From positions 1 to 34,775 of the forward strand of contig JANXHP010000009.1 of NCBI GenBank assembly GCA_024958795.1: a stretch of DNA of 34,775 bases, given 5' to 3'. Of this stretch, positions 1 through 8,454 are shown piece by piece. How positions within the stretch are numbered: position 1 is the stretch's first letter; the number at the start of each line of letters is the position of its first letter. Under the pieces are notes generated by a model. It made no database searches, was not told where the DNA came from, and was given only the letters and a program-made list of their open reading frames with translations. This DNA comes from Candidatus Poseidoniaceae archaeon (GTDB taxonomy: Archaea; Thermoplasmatota; Poseidoniia; Poseidoniales; Poseidoniaceae). Position numbers and translations under genes: made by a program.

Positions 1-312
1 ATATTACGCGGAACTCCTTCCGGGATTACTACTATTGTTGATGGTTTCAAAAAATGGAATGAACGTTGTAAAATCTCAGTGGTAAGACCTATTGATGAAA
101 ATGAAGTGATTGAAGGCACTGATTTGACTGAAAAGCAATTAGAAGTATTCAACAGAGCATGGGAAATGGGCTACTATGAAAAGGATTCTTCCACAAAGGC
201 TGGAGAAGTTGCTGATTCTTTGGGAATTGCACGTGTTACTGTTACTGGCCATCTTCGCCATATTGAAGATAAAATGGCCTTATTATTGGCACGTAGATTG
301 GGAATTCATTGA
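1..312 (+). CDS. HTH regulator, bacterio-opsin activator type (5' partial)
   Basis: The frame is open from base 1, so this is the C-terminal end of a longer protein; the GTG at 79 is probably internal. The visible 103 residues end in a helix-turn-helix resembling the HTH_10 (bacterio-opsin activator, Bat) family: an LTEKQLEVFNRAWEMGYYE stretch, then AGEVADSLGIARVTVTGHLR as the DNA-binding helices. Family knowledge says this module closes archaeal transcription regulators that often carry sensory domains at the N-terminus, which lie outside the window. It probably acts in the cytoplasm as a DNA-binding regulator. The target is unknown; tgtA follows 48 bases downstream on the same strand, but nothing seen links them. 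Confidence 0.75.
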   Translation: MLRGTPSGITTIVDGFKKWNERCKISVVRPIDENEVIEGTDLTEKQLEVFNRAWEMGYYEKDSSTKAGEVADSLGIARVTVTGHLRHIEDKMALLLARRLGIH

Positions 313-360
313 TATTGAATAAGCGAGGACTTCAAGACTGATTGACCTCCGCCCAAAATT

Positions 361-2634
361 ATGAGCGCTTGGCAGGAGGGGAGACGCAGTGATGCTGAGC
401 CTTGCCGAGAGCAAGATATTGGTCTGTTTGAAATAACCAATCGCGATGGACGTGCGCGTTTAGGTAGATTGCATACTAAGCATGGAATTCTAGAAACTCC
501 TGCTCTACTACCGGTTATCAATCCAAACATTAGAACAATAGAACCGCGTGAAATGTGGGATAGATACGGTATTTCTGCACTAATTACTAATTCTTATATT
601 ATCTGGAAACATGATAATTTGAAACAACAAGCAATCAGAGATGGTGTCCATTCATTGATTGATTACCCAGGAGTAATAATGACTGATTCGGGTACTTTTC
701 AATCTTACATATATGGGGATGTAGAAGTAGGAGTTGAAGAAATTGTTGAATTCCAAAATAGTATCGGAGTTGATATTGCTACGATGTTAGATGTGTTCAC
801 TAGGCCAGATATGAGTGAGAGTGAAGTAAAAAGCGCAGTTATGGAAACCGCTGAAAGAGCAGCAATCAGTATTCAAACTGCGAAAGATACAATGCTTAAC
901 GGACCAATACAAGGAGGAGTATTCAAAGATCTAAGAATACTTTCTGCCAAAAAAATGGCCAAACATGACTTTTCCATTCACCCAATTGGTGGTATTGTTC
1001 CAATAATGGAGAAGCATATGTACAAAGATTATGTAAAAATAATGCTCTCAACGTTGCCATATTTACCACCAAACCGCCCTGTTCATATGTTTGGCTGTGG
1101 ACATCCGATGCTTTTTCCAATGTCAATTGCATTAGGAGCTGATTTATTTGACTCTGCAGCATATGCATTATTCGCAAAGGATGGAAGGCTTCTAACCCCA
1201 TGGGGTACTGAAAAATTGGCCGAACTTGTTGATTGGCCTATTACAATGCCTTGTGTTGCATATACATCTCCAAATGAGGTTAGAGGTTTAGATTCTGAAG
1301 AACAGGTAAAGATTCTAGCACGATATAATTTAGAAGTTACACTTACAGAATTGGCAAGGTGTAAGCAGGCTGTTCGCGATGGTACTATTTGGAGGCTTGC
1401 AGAAAGGAGAAGCCACCAGCATCCTGCATTACGCGAGGCTTTTTTGTGGATAACAACAAGTCCAAATAAAGCAGGATTATCTGTGGTTGACCTTGAAGAA
1501 TTAGCGATGACTGATCGGGCTGCTGCACGAGAGAGAGATAACACAAGAGGCTCTTGGGAGAACTCTTGGGATTGGATTGTTAGTGCTCAAGAATCACCTA
1601 AAAAAGGAGGAGTTTCATGGGGGGGAGATGATACATATTTCCGTCCACATATTGTTGAAGCAAGAAGGCAACTTACCTCAAGATGGAAGACTCCTGAGCC
1701 AAAAGGAAATGGCTCTGATGATGTACTGATTCTCCATGGAAGACCTGGCCCATGGCGAGAAAGATGTAGCGATTTGATGACTCGCCTAACCCATCATGCT
1801 GAAGGAATGGAAGTGATGATAATGACACCTCTTGGACTGATACCTTACAGTATGGAAGATTTGAATCCTTTTTCCCATGTATCTGGTCCTAGCTGGATTT
1901 GGAGAAGGAAACCTGATTTGCCTTGGATACGAAGGGAATTAGAGCGTTTTGAATTGGGTGATAGAAGAATTATTCTATGCGATTTGGAAGGAGATGGGAT
2001 ACAAGCAAGATGTATGAATACCCTTGTTGAAGCAGGTGTGTTAAAGGCGATAAATGACGAAAATGCCAGTGATATTCCACTAGATACAGAGGGGAGAAGC
2101 ATTGCTATCGATAAAGTTCGTAGACGCCATGTAAGTGACAAAATGACAGTTCTTCTAAATGTTGAACACAGCCTTGCAAGAGAATTATTACAAGATGCCA
2201 CTTTTGTAATCAATCGCCAGGGTAGAATCAAAAATGCGATTTCGTCTTCGGGAAAACATATTGCAAGTCCACGTTTAACCGATGGTGGAATATCATTGAC
2301 TACAGATGGTGCAATTGAATTGCACAGTCATAGAAGAAGAAAAATTCCTACCGGTTTTGATACAACGCAAGCGTGGAATTTCATTGGTGAAGGTCCTGCA
2401 TGGGTCGTAGTAGATGATGATGCAGAACCATTTGTACGCAAAGGAAGGAATGTATTCCATGGCTTTGTTTTGGCTGCTGACCCTTGGATTACCCCTGGCA
2501 GAACATGCCTCATCGTAAATCAAAAGGGTGAATTGCTAGGACATGGACTGTCAAATTGTTGTTCTGAAGAATTTGCAGTATTCAAGAAAGGTATTGCGAT
2601 AAAAACTCGAGATGGTTTGCGTGAAGCCAATTGA
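361..2634 (+). CDS. tgtA: archaeosine tRNA-guanine transglycosylase, zinc site degenerate
   Basis: Replaces guanine-15 in the tRNA D-loop by preQ0, the first tRNA-bound step of archaeosine synthesis. The protein has 757 residues, longer than the roughly 580 of Pyrococcus ArcTGT. The catalytic domain spans about residues 22-340, with the MTDSGTFQS motif (Asp109), GPIQGGVF, HPIGGIVPIME, HMFGCGHP and GADLFDSAAYALFAKDGR (Asp264 in LFDS). A DUF5591-like middle part follows, and a PUA RNA-binding domain closes the chain from about residue 680 (GEGPAWVVVDDDAEPF to VFKKGIAIKTRDG). The usual PCxCxxC...H zinc site is reduced to PCVAYTS with Tyr322 where His is expected. Start at ATG 361 is the only good in-frame start before the conserved GLFEI region; a GGAGGGG at 374 serves no in-frame start. 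Function call is firm; the zinc loss is by-eye. Confidence 0.93.
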   Translation: MSAWQEGRRSDAEPCREQDIGLFEITNRDGRARLGRLHTKHGILETPALLPVINPNIRTIEPREMWDRYGISALITNSYIIWKHDNLKQQAIRDGVHSLIDYPGVIMTDSGTFQSYIYGDVEVGVEEIVEFQNSIGVDIATMLDVFTRPDMSESEVKSAVMETAERAAISIQTAKDTMLNGPIQGGVFKDLRILSAKKMAKHDFSIHPIGGIVPIMEKHMYKDYVKIMLSTLPYLPPNRPVHMFGCGHPMLFPMSIALGADLFDSAAYALFAKDGRLLTPWGTEKLAELVDWPITMPCVAYTSPNEVRGLDSEEQVKILARYNLEVTLTELARCKQAVRDGTIWRLAERRSHQHPALREAFLWITTSPNKAGLSVVDLEELAMTDRAAARERDNTRGSWENSWDWIVSAQESPKKGGVSWGGDDTYFRPHIVEARRQLTSRWKTPEPKGNGSDDVLILHGRPGPWRERCSDLMTRLTHHAEGMEVMIMTPLGLIPYSMEDLNPFSHVSGPSWIWRRKPDLPWIRRELERFELGDRRIILCDLEGDGIQARCMNTLVEAGVLKAINDENASDIPLDTEGRSIAIDKVRRRHVSDKMTVLLNVEHSLARELLQDATFVINRQGRIKNAISSSGKHIASPRLTDGGISLTTDGAIELHSHRRRKIPTGFDTTQAWNFIGEGPAWVVVDDDAEPFVRKGRNVFHGFVLAADPWITPGRTCLIVNQKGELLGHGLSNCCSEEFAVFKKGIAIKTRDGLREAN

Positions 2635-2724
2635 TGCATATGTGCTATCAGTGCTGCATAATCAATCCTTAACGGGCGAGCATTGAAAGGTCGTCTTTGC
2701 CCTCGTATAATTGAGGGGGACTAT

Positions 2725-3735
2725 TTGGAACAAGAGCGCATCATCCAAACTCAGAATTTGTCAAAATTCTATGGCCCTCATATGGCCCTTGAAAATCTTA
2801 ATCTTGATATCAAAAAGGGTGCTACTGGCCTTTTAGGGCCCAATGGTGCAGGGAAATCTACTTTCTTGAAAACAATCTTGGGCCTAATACAAGCAACTTC
2901 TGGTGAAGGGACTGTTCTTGGGCATGATATTAGGACAGAGGGGTCTGCTATTCGTTCAAGGATTGGATATATGCCGGAATACGATGCATTGAATCCAGAG
3001 ATGGATGCAATTAATCAGGTTAGATATTCAGGAGAATTGCTTGGAATGAATCCTATTGTCGCATTGCAAAGAGCCCATGCTTCACTTCAATATGTTGGAC
3101 TTGGTGAGCAACGGTATAGGGAAATAAAGTCATTTTCAACCGGTATGAAACAAGCAACTAAACTCGCATGTGCAATTATTCACGACCCTGAACTTATCAT
3201 AGCTGATGAACCTAGTAATGGCTTAGACGCTACTGCGCGTGAATTTATGATTAACACTTTGATTAATACCGTTAAACAAGGAGATCGTTCAGTATTGATG
3301 GCATCTCACCTAATGGATGATGTGGAGAGAGTGTGTGATGATATCGTGCTCTTGCACAAGGGGAAATTAGCAGCACAAGGGCGCATTGAAGATTTGAAGG
3401 CAATAGATAGAGAGATAGAAATTCATGTTTGGGGTGGTGCATCTAAACTTGAGGCTGCTATGAAACAACGTGGAATGAAAGTACGACGAGAAGGAAGAGT
3501 AATGAGAATCGCTCATGAATCTGAAGAATTGACCACTGAGATTTTATCATGTGCCTCACAAGTAGGCGCTCAAATAAGAAGGATGCATGAATATGAAGCA
3601 TCATTGGAAGATTTATTTCTTGTGATAATGGAAAACTTAGGCTATGATGTGAAAACCAGTGAAGACTTGTTTAGTCATCCAATCAATGCAAGGAAGGTCG
3701 ATGCACCAGGACATATGGGGGGTGGAGCTTCATGA
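2725..3735 (+). CDS. ABC transporter ATP-binding protein 1 (ABC-2 type exporter)
   Basis: Cytoplasmic ATPase of an ABC-2 type exporter, 336 residues. Seen: Walker A LLGPNGAGKST, a signature SFSTGMKQ in place of LSGGQ, Walker B LIIADEPSNGLDA and switch-His context MASHLMDDVE. A C-terminal extension of about 100 residues follows the core, as in the CcmA/NatA/GldA-like subfamily. The TTG at 2725 is chosen because GAGGGGGA lies 4 bases upstream and the homologous core begins right after; a TTG at 2683 would add 14 residues without support. Its last four bases overlap the permease at 3732, so the pair should be translationally coupled. The substrate cannot be read from sequence. Confidence 0.92.
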   Translation: MEQERIIQTQNLSKFYGPHMALENLNLDIKKGATGLLGPNGAGKSTFLKTILGLIQATSGEGTVLGHDIRTEGSAIRSRIGYMPEYDALNPEMDAINQVRYSGELLGMNPIVALQRAHASLQYVGLGEQRYREIKSFSTGMKQATKLACAIIHDPELIIADEPSNGLDATAREFMINTLINTVKQGDRSVLMASHLMDDVERVCDDIVLLHKGKLAAQGRIEDLKAIDREIEIHVWGGASKLEAAMKQRGMKVRREGRVMRIAHESEELTTEILSCASQVGAQIRRMHEYEASLEDLFLVIMENLGYDVKTSEDLFSHPINARKVDAPGHMGGGAS

Positions 3736-4871
3736 ACGAAGGTGAGCCAATTACACCACCACAGATTCCACAATCTCAACCAATACCGCAACCAATTGTG
3801 ACCACCCCACAACAGCCTATTCCTAATGTCACCCAACCAATACAATCCGTGGAACCTGCAACTACACCTATGGCAACCGCGGAAACACCTGTGACTGGAC
3901 AAACAAGAATGGAAGCCGCTTGGGGTTCAAGTGAAGGTGATGAAGACTATACGGAAATGGCCTCCGTTGGCCATTCTGGTTCTGGTGAAATTTTTCAGCA
4001 AAATTATGAACCCTGGAGGGGTGAATTAAATCCAAGATGGATGCGCAATTGGGCAATCTTGCGACATCATGTCCTTGGAATTGTCAAAAAGGGTCACCGT
4101 CCATGGGGAGTTCCAACAAAAATATTCCTAGTTCTCGTTTTCTTTGCATCTCTATCAGATGCAGGCCTTACTCTATTGGCGTCACTAATTGGAGAATCCG
4201 AATTTCATTCCATGTGGGGCGTGAACCGAGATAATCTCTATGGACATGTACTCGGATTTTTTCCGCGTAATGTGATGTATTACCCAATTGTTGCTGCATT
4301 ATTGGTGGGTGGAGTGATTTCTGAAGATCGCAATCATGGAACTTCTGCATTGTATTTTTCAAGACCAATAAATCGATTTGATTATGTTGGAATGAAATAT
4401 GCATCTGTTGCAATTATTCAGGCTGTAATCATTATTTTCACTCTATTTTTGTATTATCTTACTGAGATAATGGCATTTGGAAGAGGTTGGGCATGGATAA
4501 TTGACACATTTCCATTATTCCTCGGAGCCTTGGTAGGAGGCGTTCTGTTAATCATTACATACACCAGTATTGGCTTAGCACTATCCAGTGTTTCAAAGGG
4601 AAAATTCTTTCCTGGTATCGGATTGTTAGCAATAATATTGGGAACAAAAACATTGGCAATAATCGTTAAGAATTTATTTGATAGAGAAATACTCTATTTG
4701 TTATCTCCCTATGATTGTTTAGCCCATGTTGGACAAGCATTAGTAAAAACGCAACCAACATACGACCAATATTCTTGGACTTGGTCTCTAGCATCACTAA
4801 TCGTGATGAATGCAATCTCGTTGTATGTATTGAGTAGTCGTGTTTCATCAATGGAGGTGACCAGAGAATGA
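3732..4871 (+). CDS. ABC-2 type permease 1 with Pro/Gln-rich N-terminal tail
   Basis: Membrane subunit partner of the upstream ATPase, 379 residues. The first about 55 residues are rich in proline, glutamine and threonine, and about 60 more polar residues precede the first membrane helix near residue 130 (KIFLVLVFFASLSDAGLTLL). Further hydrophobic helices follow at about 178-196, 220-240, 255-285, 293-310 and 355-370. The stretch GTSALYFSRPINRFDYVGMKY is the cytoplasmic loop typical of ABC-2 permeases (compare the LAKPIARRDIF loop of the second permease). Start ATG overlaps the upstream stop and has a G-rich Shine-Dalgarno before it. The polar tail is unusual and has no recognised function. 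Confidence 0.85.
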   Translation: MNEGEPITPPQIPQSQPIPQPIVTTPQQPIPNVTQPIQSVEPATTPMATAETPVTGQTRMEAAWGSSEGDEDYTEMASVGHSGSGEIFQQNYEPWRGELNPRWMRNWAILRHHVLGIVKKGHRPWGVPTKIFLVLVFFASLSDAGLTLLASLIGESEFHSMWGVNRDNLYGHVLGFFPRNVMYYPIVAALLVGGVISEDRNHGTSALYFSRPINRFDYVGMKYASVAIIQAVIIIFTLFLYYLTEIMAFGRGWAWIIDTFPLFLGALVGGVLLIITYTSIGLALSSVSKGKFFPGIGLLAIILGTKTLAIIVKNLFDREILYLLSPYDCLAHVGQALVKTQPTYDQYSWTWSLASLIVMNAISLYVLSSRVSSMEVTRE

Positions 4872-5857
4872 TGCCAGACCTTCAACAAGTAGGACAAGCT
4901 CAAACTCAACAATGGGCACCGGAAGTTAGTGCTCCTGTCGTGTTGCTTGAAAATGTTTCAAAGACATACGGAAAAATTCACGCACTATCGGAAATAACTC
5001 TAGCACTTTCCGGTGGCGTAACTGGAATATTAGGAATGAATGGGGCTGGAAAATCAACATTGTTTAATCTGCTAATGGGTAAATTGAAACCCTCAAGTGG
5101 TAGTATCAAATTATTCGGAACCGACCCGTGGAAGAACCCTGCTCCTTATGCAAGAATCGGCTTTGTTCCAGAACATGAAAAAATGCATGATTGGATGACT
5201 GCACATGGTTTTGTCTCTCTTTTTGCTAGATTAAATGGTTTGACACGAGAAGAAGCAAAAGTGGAAGCTGAAAGAGTATTGGAATTTGTTGGACTTACCG
5301 ATGTTGCTCACAAGCAAATCGGGCGCTATTCAAAAGGGATGCGCCAGAGAGTTAAAATTGCTCATGCATTGGTAAATGACCCGGAATTGATTGTTTTAGA
5401 TGAGCCGCTTCAAGGATGTGATCCTCTTGCAAGAACAACGATAATGAATGTCATTAGAGAATTGGGTAAAATGGGTCGTACTGTTTTAGTCAGTAGCCAT
5501 ATATTGCATGAAATTGAGCGAATTACTGAACAAATTGTAATTCTTCATAATGGCCGATTGCTGGCATTAGGAAACCTTCATGCAATTAGAGAGAAGATGG
5601 ATAACATTCCTCACACAATCAGTATTGGTTGTGAAAACCCCAAAAAATTGGCCAAGGATATCATCAACAATGATGCTGTTTTTGGCATTAGTTTTCCAAG
5701 TGGAGATAATCTGCAAATTCAAACTCACAATCTAAATGAAGTCCATAAAGAATTACCTTCTTTAATTGTTGATAATAATCACAAAGTTTCATCAATTGAT
5801 AACCCAGATGACGATTTGGGATCGATTTTGGCTTACCTTACAGGGGGTCTTGGCTAA
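4868..5857 (+). CDS. ABC transporter ATP-binding protein 2
   Basis: Second ATPase of the operon, 329 residues. Walker A is ILGMNGAGKST, the signature YSKGMRQRVKIAHAL, Walker B LIVLDEPLQGCDPLA, and the H-loop VSSHILHEIE. The core resembles the GldA/NatA group; the last about 90 residues form a less conserved C-terminal domain. The ATG overlaps the upstream stop as ATGA and has a full GGAGGTGA Shine-Dalgarno at 4854-4861. The order ATPase-permease-ATPase-permease suggests a four-component transporter or two paralogous half-systems made together. The chemistry exported is unknown. Confidence 0.92.
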   Translation: MMPDLQQVGQAQTQQWAPEVSAPVVLLENVSKTYGKIHALSEITLALSGGVTGILGMNGAGKSTLFNLLMGKLKPSSGSIKLFGTDPWKNPAPYARIGFVPEHEKMHDWMTAHGFVSLFARLNGLTREEAKVEAERVLEFVGLTDVAHKQIGRYSKGMRQRVKIAHALVNDPELIVLDEPLQGCDPLARTTIMNVIRELGKMGRTVLVSSHILHEIERITEQIVILHNGRLLALGNLHAIREKMDNIPHTISIGCENPKKLAKDIINNDAVFGISFPSGDNLQIQTHNLNEVHKELPSLIVDNNHKVSSIDNPDDDLGSILAYLTGGLG

Positions 5858-7182
5858 TGATGGTGCCACCAAAAAAGGATAATGTCTTTAGAGCATTGGA
5901 TAGAAAACTTGGTGCTGTTGCAGAATTTACCATGCGCCAATATAGAACAAAATTATCTACCTGGGTAGTTCTTGGCGTTGGATTTATTGCAATTGCAATT
6001 GTTGTATTATTCTATGTTGATTCCATGCAACAAGAAATTGAAGCAATCGATAATGATGGTGATTCAGCAGATTGGGATGGAGATGGATATCCTACTGGCC
6101 AGGAACGGATATATGGTACAGACCCCGATAATCCTAATTCACATCCTGGTACATTCACTCCACCAATTGCTCCCGATCCCCCTGAAAAGTGGATAAATGA
6201 AGATGATTTTGATTGGGATTTATCGGCAACTGGAGATACTACTACTGGATATGATGATGATGGAGATTGTAGGCTTGCAGACACTACTCAAAGTCAAAAA
6301 GATAGGAATAGAAATAATATTTATTGTGATATTGCCCTTGACTATTCTGAGATAAGAGGGGAATGGGCAGAGCCAAGAAGTGATGGTTTTGTTGATGAAG
6401 ATCCTGATGAAGAGAAATATGGTAAGGAAGCAATTCATCGTGCCTTTTTGCTAGCAATTGGTAAAATGGGGTTCGTTTTCTTGCTTGGTATATTCCTGCC
6501 ATTATTCCTAGCAACAGGATTGATTCGAGAAGAAATGGAAAACTCAACGATGCATTTTATGCTTGCAAAACCTATTGCTAGACGTGATATTTTCCTCGGT
6601 AGAATTGTTGGATATTTAGGGGTTGTATGGCCATATATCATTGCGATGGGAATAATTGTAGGACTTATTTCTGGATTTGCTGGACCTGGAGATGGACTTT
6701 TTAGATTTTCAGACCTTGGAATGTGGATGGCAATTATTTTTGCAACTATGTTGGCAACATTGGTCTATGGGATGCTGTTTTGTGCTCTTGGAACACTATG
6801 GAAACGTGGTATTGTATTAGCGCTACCATTTGCTGCTTGGGAATTAGGGATGGCGATATTATCTTTTAATGCACCTTCAGCATCAATCCTTCGATTCTCG
6901 GTAATTGGCTGGTCTCTAAATATCATCGATGCAGCTTCTTTGATAATATGGCCAAATTTGGAATTATTCATCAATATGGGTTTGTGGGGAGGTGGATACA
7001 GTTCTAATTACTGGGGTAGCGAACTTGCTGGAGCCGATGCTCTAAGTGCTTTCGCGTCAAATACTGGATTGGGCATTAGTCCAGTGGCTACAATCGTTGT
7101 TTCCACTATTGTTTTACTATTCCAAGCATTAGTTCTGTGGATAGTTGGCTCAGCAGTTTTCAAAGGGAAGGAAATTGAATGA
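5857..7182 (+). CDS. ABC-2 type permease 2 with Ca-binding-like extracytoplasmic insert
   Basis: Membrane subunit, 441 residues, sharing one base with the upstream stop codon. Helix 1 is at about residues 26-48. It is followed by a roughly 140-residue hydrophilic loop that should lie outside the cell, containing Asp-rich segments DNDGDSADWDGDGYPTGQE then GTDPDNPN (about 65-90) and YDDDGDC (about 130). These resemble thrombospondin type-3/dockerin-like Ca2+ loops. The C-terminal part (from about 195) has the ABC-2 permease pattern: a helix, ENSTMHFMLAKPIARRDIFLGR, then several more helices, ending FKGKEIE. The insert may bind calcium outside the membrane; that is an inference from DxDxDG spacing only. 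Confidence 0.85.
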   Translation: MMVPPKKDNVFRALDRKLGAVAEFTMRQYRTKLSTWVVLGVGFIAIAIVVLFYVDSMQQEIEAIDNDGDSADWDGDGYPTGQERIYGTDPDNPNSHPGTFTPPIAPDPPEKWINEDDFDWDLSATGDTTTGYDDDGDCRLADTTQSQKDRNRNNIYCDIALDYSEIRGEWAEPRSDGFVDEDPDEEKYGKEAIHRAFLLAIGKMGFVFLLGIFLPLFLATGLIREEMENSTMHFMLAKPIARRDIFLGRIVGYLGVVWPYIIAMGIIVGLISGFAGPGDGLFRFSDLGMWMAIIFATMLATLVYGMLFCALGTLWKRGIVLALPFAAWELGMAILSFNAPSASILRFSVIGWSLNIIDAASLIIWPNLELFINMGLWGGGYSSNYWGSELAGADALSAFASNTGLGISPVATIVVSTIVLLFQALVLWIVGSAVFKGKEIE

Positions 7183-8387
7183 ATGAAAGTATGGCCACAT
7201 TTAGTGGTGATTTATCGCGAATGTGGAATCTGCAAGAAAGGCCACCATTACAACATCTCACATGGGATTGGTGGTGGTGGCTTGTCATGCTGGAAGATAA
7301 AGAGGGTAATCCAAGTGGAAAACAACTGATGGTATTGTGGTCCACAAAAGATAATGCAATCGTGGATGTAAATGGAAGTCCATGGACTCCTAAAGGCCGG
7401 CCTGGAATTGATGAAACTGGTGGAACTGCATTGGACGGAATGGTTTGCGCATGGTGGTTTGATGGAAAAACAATGCATGAGCCAATTATCAAAAGAATTT
7501 GTAAAATGATAGCAATGCCTGATAGTCATCCTCATTGGCCATTGAAAGGTTCTGAGAATACTGGATTGGGTGGTGGCGCTATTGTCCCTTTGTTAGGTGA
7601 TGATCTTTCAATGGGGTTGAAATCAGACCTTAGTGAATTCTGGATTAACTTGGTAAGTGATAAAGAGATGAGAGGGGATAATGTACCTACAGATTTCAAA
7701 TTGAAATTAACTCCATGGAGTCAAGCTATGTCTACTGCAAGAAGAGCAAGTGCAACTTACGCTGCCAATATGGGATATGATATTCTTCGCCTACATGGAA
7801 CAAAAGCATCTGGAACTTTGGATGGCGAGCAAGTCACAGGGACTGCATATTTCCAAAAAGTGTGTGTTCAAGCACCATCAGTTCCTTGGTATTGGGGTGT
7901 ATTGCATTTAGATGATGGCTCGTATATTGATTGGTTCATTCCGCACGCATCTTTTACTGTAAGTGCAAGAGATAACAGACCTTGGAAAAAGCGAGATTTT
8001 AGCCATATTGCGCTAAGTCAGGGTGGTCTTTTCCATGATGCAAAGAATAAGCGAACTGAGAAATTCACAAAGGTAACTGTGACCAAAAAGGCTGGAAAAG
8101 AATGTGAAGGCAAACATGCACATTTCCCCGGTGCTCCATTACCTATTTTTGATATTCATATGCATAATGGTAGAACTGATATCAAATTACAAGTGCAGGC
8201 AATTGAAAGAGCAAATTGGACTTTTGACCAACCGACTAGAGGGGGCTTGCAATCTCACCTAACCTACAATGAATATCCTCTCAAACTGAATAAAATGATA
8301 ATTCGGGATGAAAATGGAGTTAGAACCGAGTCTGAATACGAGTGGGCAAGAGGGAATGCTGAACATTCTTGGGGCTTGCTTCATTGA
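7179..8387 (+). CDS. possible AttH/CrtC-like lipocalin-fold protein
   Basis: 402 residues, no clear signal peptide or membrane helix. The ATG overlaps the permease stop by four bases, so it belongs to the transporter operon; an ATG at 7191 is an alternative start. Features that recall the AttH/hydroxyneurosporene synthase (CrtC-like) family: an N-terminal Trp-rich strand (LTWDWWWWLVML), a central ASGTLDGEQVTGTAYFQK...PWYWGVLHLDDGSYIDWF reminiscent of the family's 'dG..vsG.aW.d...W.W...qL.dG' pattern, and a terminal GNAEHSWG. Family knowledge: AttH-like genes sit beside ABC transporters in bacteria. The match is weak and by eye; it could be an unrelated beta-rich protein. Confidence 0.5.
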   Translation: MNESMATFSGDLSRMWNLQERPPLQHLTWDWWWWLVMLEDKEGNPSGKQLMVLWSTKDNAIVDVNGSPWTPKGRPGIDETGGTALDGMVCAWWFDGKTMHEPIIKRICKMIAMPDSHPHWPLKGSENTGLGGGAIVPLLGDDLSMGLKSDLSEFWINLVSDKEMRGDNVPTDFKLKLTPWSQAMSTARRASATYAANMGYDILRLHGTKASGTLDGEQVTGTAYFQKVCVQAPSVPWYWGVLHLDDGSYIDWFIPHASFTVSARDNRPWKKRDFSHIALSQGGLFHDAKNKRTEKFTKVTVTKKAGKECEGKHAHFPGAPLPIFDIHMHNGRTDIKLQVQAIERANWTFDQPTRGGLQSHLTYNEYPLKLNKMIIRDENGVRTESEYEWARGNAEHSWGLLH

Positions 8388-8454
8388 AAAATGAATAAAA
8401 ATGGCAAAAGGTTCATGTCTTCCGGCATGCCAAACCCATTTTAGAGGCGTTGCT

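Noticed and set aside
374-436. Strong GGAGGGG with a nearby ATG at 392 inside the 5' end of tgtA
   Set aside because: The ATG is out of frame with tgtA and opens only a short run of about 15 codons before a stop, so it does not define a real gene.
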